DNA from: Leucobacter chromiireducens
GTDB taxonomy: Bacteria > Actinomycetota > Actinomycetes > Actinomycetales > Microbacteriaceae
DNA length: 64,000 bases
Assembly (NCBI RefSeq): GCF_003917135.1
Contig: NZ_RPDI01000003.1
Location: 30,157-94,156, forward strand
Direction: 5' to 3'
The notes under the pieces are model-generated. The model saw nothing but the letters and a program-made list of their open reading frames with translations, was not told the DNA's origin and did no database searches. The first letter of the stretch is position 1, and each line of letters opens with the position of its first letter. Positions 17,391 through 26,317 of the stretch are shown in pieces. Position numbers and translations under genes: made by a program.

Positions 17391-18278
17391 ATGACCCGCT
17401 TTGCTCGCACCACACTCCTCGTCGGCGCACTCGCCGCTGTCGCGCTCGGCGCGAGCGGGTGCGCGCCAGCCGCTTCCGCGGACGGCGCCGGCACGGACTC
17501 CGGCGCAGCAGCCGAGCCCCAGAAGCTGCTCGTCGCCACCGGCGGCTCGCCACGGCCGTTCACGTTCCTCGACGAGAACGACGAGCTGACGGGCTACGAC
17601 ATCGAGATCCTCAAGCTCGTCGACGAGCAGGTCGAAGACCTCGAGTTCGAGTTCCAGATCGCCGAGTTCCCCGCGCTCTTCGCCGGGCTCGACTCCGGCC
17701 GCTTCAACATCGTGGCGAACAATCTCTCGGCCACCGAGGAGCGGCGCGAGAAGTACGACTTCTCCGACCCGTACATCGAGGCCCAGTTCGGGGTCGCGTA
17801 CGCCGCGGGCTCCTCCATCGCCGGCGCGACGACCCTCGACGAGCTCGCGGGCAAGCGCACCTTCGGGGAGCCTGGGCTCAACTTCACGAAGATCCTCGAG
17901 GCGTACAACGAGGCGCACCCCGACAAGAAGATCGAGATCGAGTACACCGAGCTCGACCTGCAGTCCCAGTACAAGAAGGTCGCGACGGGCGGCGCCGACT
18001 TCGTGTTCAGCGACAAGGTGGTCTACGACGGCTACGCGACGGGCGTGGACGTCGACTTCTCCCAGCTCGACGGCGAGCGGCTCGTCGAGGAGTACGGCAC
18101 GAACCTGTTCTCGGCGTACGCGATCTCGAAGCAGACCCCCAACGTAGACCACGTCGTCGAGGAACTGAACGGGGCGCTGCGCACGCTCGCTGCGGACGGG
18201 ACGCTCACGAAGCTGAGCGAGGAGTTCTTCGACGGCCTCGACGTGTCGCCCAAGACCGCACTCGCCGCCGGCGAGTAA
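17391..18278 (+). CDS. Amino-acid-type ABC transporter substrate-binding lipoprotein
   Basis: A 295-residue family 3 solute-binding protein. A lipoprotein signal peptide ends in LGASGC. The bilobed binding domain follows (FTFLDENDELTGYDIEILKLV; NIVANNLSATEERREKYDFSDPY, the usual ligand-contact region). The start at 17391 is supported by GAAAGGA seven bases upstream. It is the first gene of an operon with a permease, an ATPase, a flavin monooxygenase and an acetyltransferase, suggesting uptake of a modified amino acid, for example an S-substituted cysteine. The ligand is an inference. Confidence 0.9.
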   Translation: MTRFARTTLLVGALAAVALGASGCAPAASADGAGTDSGAAAEPQKLLVATGGSPRPFTFLDENDELTGYDIEILKLVDEQVEDLEFEFQIAEFPALFAGLDSGRFNIVANNLSATEERREKYDFSDPYIEAQFGVAYAAGSSIAGATTLDELAGKRTFGEPGLNFTKILEAYNEAHPDKKIEIEYTELDLQSQYKKVATGGADFVFSDKVVYDGYATGVDVDFSQLDGERLVEEYGTNLFSAYAISKQTPNVDHVVEELNGALRTLAADGTLTKLSEEFFDGLDVSPKTALAAGE

Positions 18279-18296
18279 GCGGGAATCGCCCAGGCT

Positions 18297-19049
18297 GTGG
18301 ACACCATCATCGATTTCCCCGCGATCGGGAGGTACGTGCTCGATCTGCTGCCGTACATCCCGGTGACGCTCGCGCTCAGCGTGGTCGCGACGGTGATCGG
18401 CACGCTGCTCGGGCTCGGGCTCGCGCTCGTCAAACTGGCGCGCGTGCCCGTGCTCAGCCAGCTCTGCGCCGTGCTGGTCTCCTATCTGCGCGGCACCCCG
18501 CCGCTCGTGCAGCTGCTGCTCAACGTGAACGCGGTGCCGATCGCGATCCTCTACATCAACCACGCGTTCGGCACGAGCTGGGACGCGATGGCGCTCTCGC
18601 CCTTCATCGTCGCGGCGTTCACGTTCGCGCTCACCGAGGCGGCGTACAGCTCCGAGACGATCCGCGCGGCGCTGCTCTCGGTCGACACGCGCGAGATCGA
18701 GGCGGCGCACGCACTCGGCATGACCCCGTGGCAGACGCTCACGCGAGTCACCGTGCCGAACGCCGCCGTTGTGGCGTTCCCCACGCTCGTGAACCACTTC
18801 ATCGGCATGCTCAAGCAGTCCTCCCTCGCGTTCGTCGTGTCGATCGTCGAGATCACGGCGTACGCGAAGATCCTCGGCGGGCGCGACTACCGCTTCTTCG
18901 AGGCGTACCTCGCGACCGCGATCATCTACTGGGCGCTCACGGTGCTCATCGAGCAGGCCGCGCGCTGGATCGAGCGTTCGATGGAGCGACCGCGCCCGGT
19001 GCGCGTGCGCGCCCAGCTCGCGCGAGTAACGAGCGAGGTGCGCGCATGA
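18297..19049 (+). CDS. Amino-acid ABC transporter permease
   Basis: A 250-residue inner-membrane permease of the HisMQ type with about five hydrophobic helices. The cytoplasmic coupling loop is EIEAAHALGMTPWQTLTRVTVPNA (about residues 138-161). SYLRGTPPLVQLLLNV is the conserved N-terminal block. The GTG start at 18297 lies 18 bases after the binding-protein stop. The stop codon overlaps the ATG of the ATPase gene (ATGA), indicating translational coupling. Confidence 0.92.
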   Translation: MDTIIDFPAIGRYVLDLLPYIPVTLALSVVATVIGTLLGLGLALVKLARVPVLSQLCAVLVSYLRGTPPLVQLLLNVNAVPIAILYINHAFGTSWDAMALSPFIVAAFTFALTEAAYSSETIRAALLSVDTREIEAAHALGMTPWQTLTRVTVPNAAVVAFPTLVNHFIGMLKQSSLAFVVSIVEITAYAKILGGRDYRFFEAYLATAIIYWALTVLIEQAARWIERSMERPRPVRVRAQLARVTSEVRA

Positions 19050-19807
19050 TCGCGCTGCGCGGGATCACGAAGGCGTACGGCGAGCGCGTGATCCTCGACG
19101 GGCTCGACCTCGAACTCGCGGCGGGCGGGGTCACCGCGATCGTCGGGCCGTCCGGGGCCGGCAAGTCCACGCTGCTGCGGTGCTTCGACCTGCTGGAGCG
19201 GCCGGATGCCGGCACCGTGACGGTCGACGACGTGACGGTCGACGCGGCCGCCGCCAGCCGGGCCGATGTGCTCCGGCTGCGCCGCAGCACCGCGATGGTG
19301 TTCCAGCAGTTCCAGCTCTTCGCACGCAAGACCGCGCTCGAGAACGTCGCAGAGGGACTGCGCGTCGTGCGCGGCGTGCCGCGCCGCGAGGCGGAGGCTG
19401 CCGCGGCGGTGCAGCTGGACCGGGTCGGCCTCTCGGCGCACGCCGGGCACTACCCCGCCCAGCTCTCCGGCGGCCAGCAGCAGCGGGTCGGGATCGCGCG
19501 TGCACTCGCCATGGAGCCGCGCGTGCTGCTGCTCGACGAGCCGACGAGCGCCCTCGATCCCGAGCTGGTGGGAGAGGTGCTGCAGACCATCCGCGAGATC
19601 GCCGCCGCCGGGCAGACGATGGCGCTCGTCTCGCACGAGATGCACTTCGTGCGGCAGATCGCCGACCGCGTCGTGTTCCTCGAGCACGGCCGCATCGTCG
19701 ACGATGCCTCTCCCGAGGCGTTCTTCGGCCCGGACGCGAGCGAGCGCGCCCGCGCGTTCCTCCGCGAGTACCACCTGGCCCGCGGCGGCCCCGAATACCA
19801 AATCTGA
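19046..19807 (+). CDS. Amino-acid ABC transporter ATP-binding protein
   Basis: A 253-residue ATPase of the polar amino acid uptake family. Visible motifs are Walker A GPSGAGKST (about residues 33-41), Q-loop VFQQFQLF, signature LSGGQQQRVGIARAL, Walker B VLLLDEPTSALDPE and the switch histidine in VSHEMHF. The ATG at 19046 overlaps the permease stop. It powers import through the preceding permease and binding protein. Confidence 0.95.
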   Translation: MIALRGITKAYGERVILDGLDLELAAGGVTAIVGPSGAGKSTLLRCFDLLERPDAGTVTVDDVTVDAAAASRADVLRLRRSTAMVFQQFQLFARKTALENVAEGLRVVRGVPRREAEAAAAVQLDRVGLSAHAGHYPAQLSGGQQQRVGIARALAMEPRVLLLDEPTSALDPELVGEVLQTIREIAAAGQTMALVSHEMHFVRQIADRVVFLEHGRIVDDASPEAFFGPDASERARAFLREYHLARGGPEYQI

Positions 19808-19826
19808 TCATCCAAGGAGCACGGCA

Positions 19827-20876
19827 ATGACCACCGACACCCCAGCACCGCGGCCCCTCAAGAGCCTCGGCTTCATCCACCTCGTCCCCTTCGACCGCGC
19901 CGATCCGGGCCGCGGGCTGCGCGACGGCGTCGAACTCTTCCGCTACGCGGAGGAGCTCGGCCTCGACAGCGGCTGGGTGCGCACGAGGCACCTGCAGTAC
20001 GGGCTGCCCTCGCCCGCGGTGTTCTTCGGCGCGGTGGCGCGCGAGACCGAGCGCATCGGGCTCGGCACCGCGGTGATCCCGGTCGGACACGAGAACCCGT
20101 TCCGGCTCGCCGAGGATCTCGGTACCGCCGACGCGCTCTCGGGCGGCCGCGTACTCACCGGGGTGAGCGTGCACCCGCCCGGGTACGCCGACGAGGTGAA
20201 CGACCTCGTGCACGACGCGGGCTGGCGCGACGAGGACTACGGCTATGCGCGGATCGAGCGACTCCGCGGCCTCCTCGCCGGGGACCGCGTCCGAGAGGTG
20301 CCACCGTATGCCGGCATCGGCGGCGACATCGACTCAGAGCGCGTCGAGCCGCACAGCCCCGGGCTTGCTGATCGGCTCTGGTACGGCGGCGGCTCCCTGC
20401 GCTCCGCCGAGTGGACGGGGCGCGCCGGGCTGAACTGGCTCGTCAGCAACATCAGCACGACCGACACCGGCGATACGAACTTCGGGCGCGTGCAGCGCGC
20501 GCAGATCGACGCGTTCCGCGCGGCGCACCCGGCTGGCGACGCGGCGCGCGCATCGGTGGCGCGCGTGATCGTGCCGACCGACGGGGCGAGGCCCGAGCAG
20601 GTGGCGAAGTACCGCGCGTACGCCGAGGCACGCACGCCGCGCACCGAGCAGGTGCACGGCGGCAAGACGATCATCGCCCGCGACGTGCTCGGCTCGCGCG
20701 ACGAGATCGTCGAGTTCATCCGCACCGATCCGGCGTTCCTGGCCGCCGACGACTATCTCTTCGAGCTGCCGTTCGAGTTCGAGCTCGACGACTGGAAGCA
20801 CATCCTGCACCAGCTCGCCACGAGCATCGGGCCGGCACTCGGGTGGCAGCCCGCCGCCGTGCGGGAGTCGGCGTGA
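19827..20876 (+). CDS. LLM class flavin-dependent oxidoreductase
   Basis: A 349-residue bacterial-luciferase-like (TIM-barrel) FMNH2- or F420-dependent enzyme. The pattern GLGTAVIPVGHENPFRLAEDLGTADALSGGR (about residues 72-102) is the conserved cofactor-side block, including the non-prolyl turn and the SGGR motif. AAGGAG lies seven bases before the ATG. It is encoded with an amino-acid ABC importer and an acetyltransferase. The same combination occurs in operons that break C-S bonds of S-alkylated cysteines (the Bacillus yxe locus), so desulfurisation is a reasonable but unproven role. Confidence 0.85.
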   Translation: MTTDTPAPRPLKSLGFIHLVPFDRADPGRGLRDGVELFRYAEELGLDSGWVRTRHLQYGLPSPAVFFGAVARETERIGLGTAVIPVGHENPFRLAEDLGTADALSGGRVLTGVSVHPPGYADEVNDLVHDAGWRDEDYGYARIERLRGLLAGDRVREVPPYAGIGGDIDSERVEPHSPGLADRLWYGGGSLRSAEWTGRAGLNWLVSNISTTDTGDTNFGRVQRAQIDAFRAAHPAGDAARASVARVIVPTDGARPEQVAKYRAYAEARTPRTEQVHGGKTIIARDVLGSRDEIVEFIRTDPAFLAADDYLFELPFEFELDDWKHILHQLATSIGPALGWQPAAVRESA

Positions 20877-21385
20877 GCGTCACGGTGCGCGCGGCGCTAC
20901 CAGGGGAGTACGCCGAGATCGATGAGCTCATCGGCGCGGCGTACGCGCACGACTACGGCGAGCGCGACGCGGGCGGCGATCCGTTCCACGCGGCAGCCGT
21001 GCGCGCTCGCGTCGCCGACGTGTGGGTCGCGGCGGAGGGCGACGGGCCGCTGCTCGGCAGCGTCACGACCCGCCGCGCCGGCGGCCCGCCCCTGCACGAG
21101 GACGTCGCGGCGGACGAGCTCGATCTGCGCCTGCTCGGGGTGTCTCCTGCCGCGCGGAGGCGCGGGGTCGGCGCCGCGCTCATGCGCGACGTCGCGGCAC
21201 GAGCCGCGGCCGCGGGGTTCCGCACCGTCGTACTGAAGACGGGCCCGGCGATGCTCGGCGCGCACCGGCTCTACGAGACGCTCGGCTACGAGCGCCGGCC
21301 CGAGCGCGATGGGCTGTGGATCGGAGGCGAGCGCACGCTCGACCTGTTCACGTACGCGTTTCCGCTCGCGCGGCGGGGCGGCTAG
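20873..21385 (+). CDS. GNAT family N-acetyltransferase in the ABC-monooxygenase operon
   Basis: A 170-residue GNAT enzyme. LRLLGVSPAARRRGVGAALMRDVAARA (about residues 87-113) is the beta4-alpha3 acetyl-CoA site with the RxxGxG/A loop. AHRLYETLGYERR is the usual C-terminal block. Its GTG start overlaps the monooxygenase stop (GTGA), so the two are translated together. N-acetylation of the imported substrate before or after oxidation would fit the yxeL-like arrangement; this is inference. Confidence 0.85.
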   Translation: MSVTVRAALPGEYAEIDELIGAAYAHDYGERDAGGDPFHAAAVRARVADVWVAAEGDGPLLGSVTTRRAGGPPLHEDVAADELDLRLLGVSPAARRRGVGAALMRDVAARAAAAGFRTVVLKTGPAMLGAHRLYETLGYERRPERDGLWIGGERTLDLFTYAFPLARRGG

Positions 21386-21470
21386 CGCGGCTCGCGCCGA
21401 CGCGCGCGGCAGGATCCCCAGCCCACACCCCAAGGGGGTATCTTCTCGGGATTCTCAGGTGCGCCGTACG

Positions 21471-21476
21471 TACAAT
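21471..21476 (+). promoter_or_regulatory. -10 box TACAAT of the phosphatase/cytochrome maturation operon
   Basis: A consensus-like TACAAT (21471-21476) precedes the GTG at 21484 by seven bases, placing the transcription start at or next to the codon. The overlapping ATG at 21475 would lie inside the box. I therefore favour a leaderless start at 21484. The -35 region is weak. Confidence 0.5.
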
Positions 21477-21483
21477 GGTCAGC

Positions 21484-22128
21484 GTGAGCGACAAACTGCT
21501 GCACCTGGTGCGCCATGGCGAGGTCCACAACCCCGACCTGGTGCTGTACGGGCGCATTCCCGGATTCCGCCTGTCAGAGCGCGGACACCGCATGGCGGAG
21601 GCCGCCGCGCTCGAGCTCGCGGGGAGCGACCGCGCCATCGCGAAGCTCTACGCCTCGCCGCTGGAGCGCGCGCAGCAGTCCGCGCGCCCCATCGCGAGCA
21701 CCTTCGGCCTCGAGATCGTCACCGAAGAGGGCATCATCGAGCCGACGAACTTCTTCGAGGGCAAGGTGAACTCCGGCCCGGATGCCGCCTTCAAGCAGGC
21801 GCGCTACTGGCACAAGTTCTGGAACCCGTTCCGGCCGAGCTGGGGCGAGCCCTACCGCCAGGTGGCCGCGCGCGTGCGGCAGGCGATGGACGACGCCTGG
21901 GCGAGCACGCGGGGCGGCGACATCGTGATGGTGTCTCACCAGTCACCGATCTGGATGGCGCACCTCGACATCGCGGGCAAGCCCCTCTTCCACAACCCGG
22001 CCTCGCGGCGCTGCGAGCTGTCGAGCATCACGAGTTTTGAGAAGCGCGGCGAGCGCTGGTTCGAGGTCGACTACCGCACCCCGGCCGCCGGCCTGCTCGA
22101 CGACGCCGTTGATGTGGGGGCCGTATGA
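21484..22128 (+). CDS. Histidine phosphatase family protein
   Basis: A 214-residue branch-1 histidine phosphatase (phosphoglycerate mutase-like). The catalytic phosphohistidine motif LVRHGEVHNPD is at about residues 6-16, the second arginine is in YASPLERAQQSARPI, and the second histidine is in VSHQSPIW. The substrate is unknown. Its stop overlaps the tlpA start, and this gene commonly heads actinobacterial tlpA-ccdA-resB-ccsB clusters. An in-frame ATG nine bases earlier (21475) is the alternative start. Confidence 0.88.
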   Translation: MSDKLLHLVRHGEVHNPDLVLYGRIPGFRLSERGHRMAEAAALELAGSDRAIAKLYASPLERAQQSARPIASTFGLEIVTEEGIIEPTNFFEGKVNSGPDAAFKQARYWHKFWNPFRPSWGEPYRQVAARVRQAMDDAWASTRGGDIVMVSHQSPIWMAHLDIAGKPLFHNPASRRCELSSITSFEKRGERWFEVDYRTPAAGLLDDAVDVGAV

Positions 22129-22784
22129 TCCGCAGGAAGACCTGGGCCGTCGCGGCCCTCGCGCTGAGCGCAGCGCTCGCGCTGTCCGCGTGCAGCAGCG
22201 GGGGCGGTAGCGATCTCTCGAAGCAGTGGGAGGAGGGCAGCGACAAAGGCTACGTCTCCGGCGACGGTACCTCGGCGAGCTTTGCACCGGCAGAGCGCAC
22301 CGATCCCGTCGTGTTCTCCGGCGAGACCGAGCACGGCGAGGAGCTGAGCTCCGATGACCTCACCGGCCAGGTCACCGTGGTCAACTTCTGGTACGCGGGC
22401 TGCCCGCCGTGCCGCGCCGAGGCCCCCGACCTGGTGGCCGCGTACGACGAGTTCAGCACACAGGGCGTCGCCTTCCTCGGTGTGAACACGCGCGATCAGG
22501 CCGAGCAGGCGCAGCAGTTCGCCAAGGAGTTCGCCGTCGAGTACCCCTCGATCATGGACATGCCGGGCGGCCGCGCCGTGCAGCGCGCGTTCGCCGGCCA
22601 GGTGCCGCTGAACGCCGTCCCGACCACCCTGATCCTGGACCGCGAGGGCAGGGTCGCGCACCGCGTGCTCGGTATGCTCGCCGGAGAATCGCAGCTGCGC
22701 ACCCTCATCGAGGAGACCCTCGCCGAGGGCGATGCGCCAGCCACTGCGGGGGACAGCGAGAACTCCCCGGCCGGCGAGCAGTAG
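22125..22784 (+). CDS. resA: TlpA/ResA-type extracytoplasmic thioredoxin lipoprotein
   Basis: A 219-residue protein with a lipoprotein signal peptide (LSACSS). A thioredoxin-fold AhpC/TSA-Redoxin domain carries the redox pair in FWYAGCPPCRAEAPDLV. Such proteins reduce the CXXCH cysteines of apocytochrome c outside the membrane, using electrons from CcdA encoded next. The ATG at 22125 overlaps the preceding stop. FAGQVPLNAVPTTLILDREG contains the usual cis-proline. Confidence 0.92.
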   Translation: MIRRKTWAVAALALSAALALSACSSGGGSDLSKQWEEGSDKGYVSGDGTSASFAPAERTDPVVFSGETEHGEELSSDDLTGQVTVVNFWYAGCPPCRAEAPDLVAAYDEFSTQGVAFLGVNTRDQAEQAQQFAKEFAVEYPSIMDMPGGRAVQRAFAGQVPLNAVPTTLILDREGRVAHRVLGMLAGESQLRTLIEETLAEGDAPATAGDSENSPAGEQ

Positions 22785-22790
22785 CCGCGC

Positions 22791-23534
22791 GTGGGCATTT
22801 TCGAGATCGTCGCGGACGGGCAACTGCTCGCCGCCTCGCTCATCGCGATCGCGGCCGGGCTCGTCTCGTTCCTGTCGCCCTGCATCCTCCCCCTCGTGCC
22901 CGGCTACCTCGCCTACGCGAGCGCGAGCGCCGGCGCCGCGCCGGGGGAAGCGCCGAACCGGCGCCGTCTGGTGCTCGGCTCGGTACTGTTCGTTGCGGGG
23001 TTCACCGCGGTCCTCGTCGCGTTCCTCGCGGCGGCCGGCTCCGTCGGCGTCTGGCTGATCGAGTGGGAGCCCATCATCACCCGCGTCATGGGCGTGTTCG
23101 TCATCGTCATGGGGCTCGTGTTCATGGGACTCTTCACGCGCGCGCAGAACACCCGCAAGCTGAAGCTCAAGCCCAAGCTCGGCCTCGCCGGGGCGCCAGT
23201 GCTCGGCGCGGTGTTCGCCATCGGCTGGACGCCATGCATGGGGCCGACGCTCACCGTCATCATGGGGCTCAGCCTTCAGCAGGGATCGGTGGCCCGCTCC
23301 GTGGTGCTCGCGCTCATGTACTGCCTGGGACTCGGGCTGCCGTTCGTGCTCGCCGCGTTCGGCTTCGGTTGGATGACCCAGACCATGACCTTCTTCAAGC
23401 GGCACATCCGTGCCGTGAACCTGATCGGCGGCGGACTGCTGATCCTCATCGGTCTCCTCATGGTGACCGGGCTCTGGAGCAAGATGATGTTTGCACTGCA
23501 GGCGGTGATCGGCGGCTATGTCACGCCCCTCTGA
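22791..23534 (+). CDS. ccdA: Cytochrome c biogenesis protein CcdA
   Basis: A 247-residue six-helix membrane protein that passes electrons from cytoplasmic thioredoxin to ResA. The two redox cysteines lie in FLSPCILPLVPGYLAY (about residue 29) and in IGWTPCMGPTLTVIMGLSL (about residue 149). The GTG start is six bases after the resA stop. The last 17 bases overlap resB. Confidence 0.95.
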   Translation: MGIFEIVADGQLLAASLIAIAAGLVSFLSPCILPLVPGYLAYASASAGAAPGEAPNRRRLVLGSVLFVAGFTAVLVAFLAAAGSVGVWLIEWEPIITRVMGVFVIVMGLVFMGLFTRAQNTRKLKLKPKLGLAGAPVLGAVFAIGWTPCMGPTLTVIMGLSLQQGSVARSVVLALMYCLGLGLPFVLAAFGFGWMTQTMTFFKRHIRAVNLIGGGLLILIGLLMVTGLWSKMMFALQAVIGGYVTPL

Positions 23535-25182
23535 TTACGACGACGGCACCGGCGGGGGCGGATCGCTCCGCGCAGAGTCCCCCGAGCTCGGGCTGAAGGG
23601 CTGGGGCCGCTGGTTCTGGCGCCAGCTCACCAGCATGCGCGTGGCCCTGATCCTGCTCCTGCTGCTCGCGGTGGCCGCGATCCCTGGTTCGCTCGTGCCG
23701 CAGCGCTCCGCCGACCCGAACGGCGTGGTCCAGTACGAGCAGGATCACCCGACGCTGTTCAAGATCCTCGATGCCTTCCCCATCCAGGCATTCGACGTGT
23801 ACAGCTCCGTCTGGTTCTCGGCGATCTACCTGCTGCTCTTCATCTCCCTGATCGGCTGCGTACTGCCGCGCCTCGCGCACCATTGGAAGGCCTGGCGCGG
23901 CACGCCGCCGAAAACCCCGGCCCGGCTGAACCGCATGGCCGGCTTCTCCGAGGTACGCGTCTCGAACCCCGACGCGAGCCCCGCGGAGCGCGCCGAGTTC
24001 AGCGAGCGCGCCGTCGCCGCAGCAGCGCAGCTCCTGAAGCAGCAGCGGTACCGCGTGGAGACGCAGGAGGTGACGCGGCGCGGCGTCACCGAGGTGTCGG
24101 TCTCCGCGGAGCGCGGCTACCTGCGCGAGACCGGCAACCTGCTGTTCCACGTCGCCATGCTCGGCGTGCTCATCAGCGTCGGCATCGGCGCGGCGCTGAC
24201 GTTCAACGGGCAGAAGGTGCTCGTCGAGGGCGAGACGATGGTCAACCAGCTCATCGACTACGACACCGTGAACTCCGGCCAGGCGTTCGACACGGGAAGC
24301 CTTGAGCCGTTCAGCCTGCGACTCAACTCCCTCGACGTGAGCTACATGACCCCGGAGGACGGCAACATTGACGCCCTCGGGCAGGTGAAGGACTACCTCG
24401 CCGACATGACGCTCATCAGCGCCGACGGGAAGACGGAGGAGGAGCACACGATCCGGGTGAACCACCCGCTCCGCGTGCACGGCTCCCCCATCTACCTGAT
24501 CTCGAACGGCTACGCGCCGCTCATCACGATCAAGAACGCCGCCGGCGAGGTCGTGTACCGGGAGTCGATGCCGTTCATCCCGCAGGACACGAATATGACC
24601 TCCCTGGGTGTCGTGAAGGTACCGTTCGGTATCTCGACGCCGGACGGCGAGGGGACGCAGCTCGGTCTCCGCGGCTTCTTCTACCCGACGCAGGCCGAAC
24701 TCGACACCGGCGCGTTCACCTCCAACTACCCCGACCTTGAGAACCCGGTGCTCACGCTCGACGTGTTCACGGGCGATCTCGGCATCGACGGCCAGGTGCC
24801 GCAGTCGGTGTACGTGCTCGACACCACCAACATGGAGCAGCTGACGGGCCGCGCGGTCGACAAGGATTCGCTGTCGCTCACGCCGGGCGACACCGTCGAC
24901 CTGCCGAACGGGATGGGCACGATCACGCTCGAGGAGGTGCCGCGCTACGCCGCGTTCGACGTGATGCAGAACCCTGCGCAGATCTGGATCCTGCTCTTCG
25001 CGCTCGCCGGCCTTGGCGGCCTGATGTGGTCGCTCTTCGTGCCGCGCCGCCGCATGTGGGTGAAGGCCGTGCAGCAGGAGGACGGCGTCGTGCTGCAGTA
25101 CGCGGGGCTCGCCCGCGGCGATGACCCGGCGCTGGATCGCGCGGTCGAGGAGCTGCGCGAGCGGCACCGCGAGCTCCTCTAG
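23518..25182 (+). CDS. resB: Cytochrome c biogenesis protein ResB
   Basis: A 554-residue ResB (Ccs1) protein. Three N-terminal hydrophobic helices (MRVALILLLLLAVAAIPGSLVPQ; VYSSVWFSAIYLLLFISLIGCVLPR; NLLFHVAMLGVLISVGIGAAL) precede a large extracytoplasmic domain (about residues 235-475). A last helix is near residue 485. It forms the heme-attachment complex with CcsB, whose gene is at 6.4-7.4 kb. The ATG lies inside the end of ccdA. Confidence 0.94.
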   Translation: MSRPSDYDDGTGGGGSLRAESPELGLKGWGRWFWRQLTSMRVALILLLLLAVAAIPGSLVPQRSADPNGVVQYEQDHPTLFKILDAFPIQAFDVYSSVWFSAIYLLLFISLIGCVLPRLAHHWKAWRGTPPKTPARLNRMAGFSEVRVSNPDASPAERAEFSERAVAAAAQLLKQQRYRVETQEVTRRGVTEVSVSAERGYLRETGNLLFHVAMLGVLISVGIGAALTFNGQKVLVEGETMVNQLIDYDTVNSGQAFDTGSLEPFSLRLNSLDVSYMTPEDGNIDALGQVKDYLADMTLISADGKTEEEHTIRVNHPLRVHGSPIYLISNGYAPLITIKNAAGEVVYRESMPFIPQDTNMTSLGVVKVPFGISTPDGEGTQLGLRGFFYPTQAELDTGAFTSNYPDLENPVLTLDVFTGDLGIDGQVPQSVYVLDTTNMEQLTGRAVDKDSLSLTPGDTVDLPNGMGTITLEEVPRYAAFDVMQNPAQIWILLFALAGLGGLMWSLFVPRRRMWVKAVQQEDGVVLQYAGLARGDDPALDRAVEELRERHRELL

Positions 25183-25198
25183 GCAGGGCAGCACCGCC

Positions 25199-25240
25199 CG
25201 CTGCGCTGCTCCGGGCCGAAGGCCTCGGGGCAGCGCAGCG
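25199..25240. terminator. 11-bp hairpin between resB and purU
   Basis: Arms 25199-25209 (CGCTGCGCTGC) and 25230-25240 (GCAGCGCAGCG) are perfect complements. The loop itself has a GGGCC/GGCC inner pairing. It lies between convergent genes. Confidence 0.6.
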
Positions 25241-25249
25241 TCCGAGTAT

Positions 25250-26134
25250 CTAGCGGAAGATGATCGTGCGGTCGCCGTCCGCGAGGATGCGGTTCTCCGC
25301 GAACCAGCCAACGGCGCGGCGCAGCACGCGCGCCTCCTCGTCCTGCCCGAGCTGCACGAGCTCGCGCGGCGAGTACGAGTGGTCGACGCGCACCACGTCC
25401 TGCTCGATGATCGGGCCCTCGTCGAGGTCGGTCGTCACGAAGTGCGCTGTCGCCCCGATCAGCTTCACGCCGCGCTGGTGCGCCTGCTTGTAGGGGTTCG
25501 CCCCCTTGAAGCCGGGGAGGAAGGAGTGGTGAATGTTGATCGCGCGGCCTGCGAGCGCCTCGCACAGCCCCGGCGAGAGGATCTGCATGTAGCGCGCCAG
25601 CACCACGAGCTCGATGTCGTGCTCCGCGACCGCCTCCAGCACGCGGGCCTCGAACGCGTCACGCTCCTCGGGCGACGCGATGGCGCGGTGCTCGAACGGC
25701 ACGTCGTAGAATTCGGCGATGTCGCGCACGGTCTCGTGGTTCGAGAGGATGAGCGGCACCTCGATGGGCAGCTGCCCGCCGCGCTGGCGGTAGAGCAGGT
25801 CGTTGACGCAGTGCGTCGCCGTTGACGCCAGGATGAGCGTGCGCACGGGTCGGCCCACCTGATCGAGCCGCCAGGTCATGTGGTAGCGCTCGGTCACCGG
25901 GGCGAGCGCGCTCGTGAACCGCTCGTTGAACGTGTCCGGCTGCGCCACCGCCTCGACCTGGAGCCGCATGAAGAAGCGGCCGGTGTCTGCTGACGCGAAC
26001 TGCTGGCTCTCCGCGATGTTGCCGCCGGCCGCCACGATCGCGCCACTGATGGCGTGGACGATCCCGGGGCCATCGATGCAGGAGAGGGTGAGCACCCACT
26101 GGGTGTCGAGCGTGGAAGTGGCGGTCGTGTTCAT
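25250..26134 (-). CDS. purU: Formyltetrahydrofolate deformylase
   Basis: A 294-residue enzyme hydrolysing 10-formyl-THF to formate and THF. The N-terminal ACT domain (VLTLSCIDGPGIVHAISGAIV) is followed by a formyltransferase domain with INIHHSFLPGFKGANPY and GATAHFVTTDLDEGPII, which hold the catalytic asparagine-histidine-aspartate set. It balances the one-carbon pool together with the nearby glyA and folD genes. It is divergent from cstA. Confidence 0.94.
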   Translation of the reverse strand: MNTTATSTLDTQWVLTLSCIDGPGIVHAISGAIVAAGGNIAESQQFASADTGRFFMRLQVEAVAQPDTFNERFTSALAPVTERYHMTWRLDQVGRPVRTLILASTATHCVNDLLYRQRGGQLPIEVPLILSNHETVRDIAEFYDVPFEHRAIASPEERDAFEARVLEAVAEHDIELVVLARYMQILSPGLCEALAGRAINIHHSFLPGFKGANPYKQAHQRGVKLIGATAHFVTTDLDEGPIIEQDVVRVDHSYSPRELVQLGQDEEARVLRRAVGWFAENRILADGDRTIIFR

Positions 26135-26317
26135 CCGGCCAATTCTATTCCACTCCCGGCTGGCGTGACGCCCCGCGGGCCTGCGGCCCGACGGTGCGGA
26201 ACCCGGGCGGGAGATTTCGAAAGCGTATCAGTGCTCGGATTCGCCAGCGGATCGCAGTAGCCTGCACGCAGTGGGGGATCCCCGCGGCACTGCGCCGCAC
26301 ACACGAAAGGGCCCCCA

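Noticed and set aside
17226..18797. Long open frame on the minus strand opposite the ABC transporter genes
   Set aside because: It is a GC-skew shadow: rich in Arg, Glu, His and Asp with no motif, and fully antisense to well-recognised genes.
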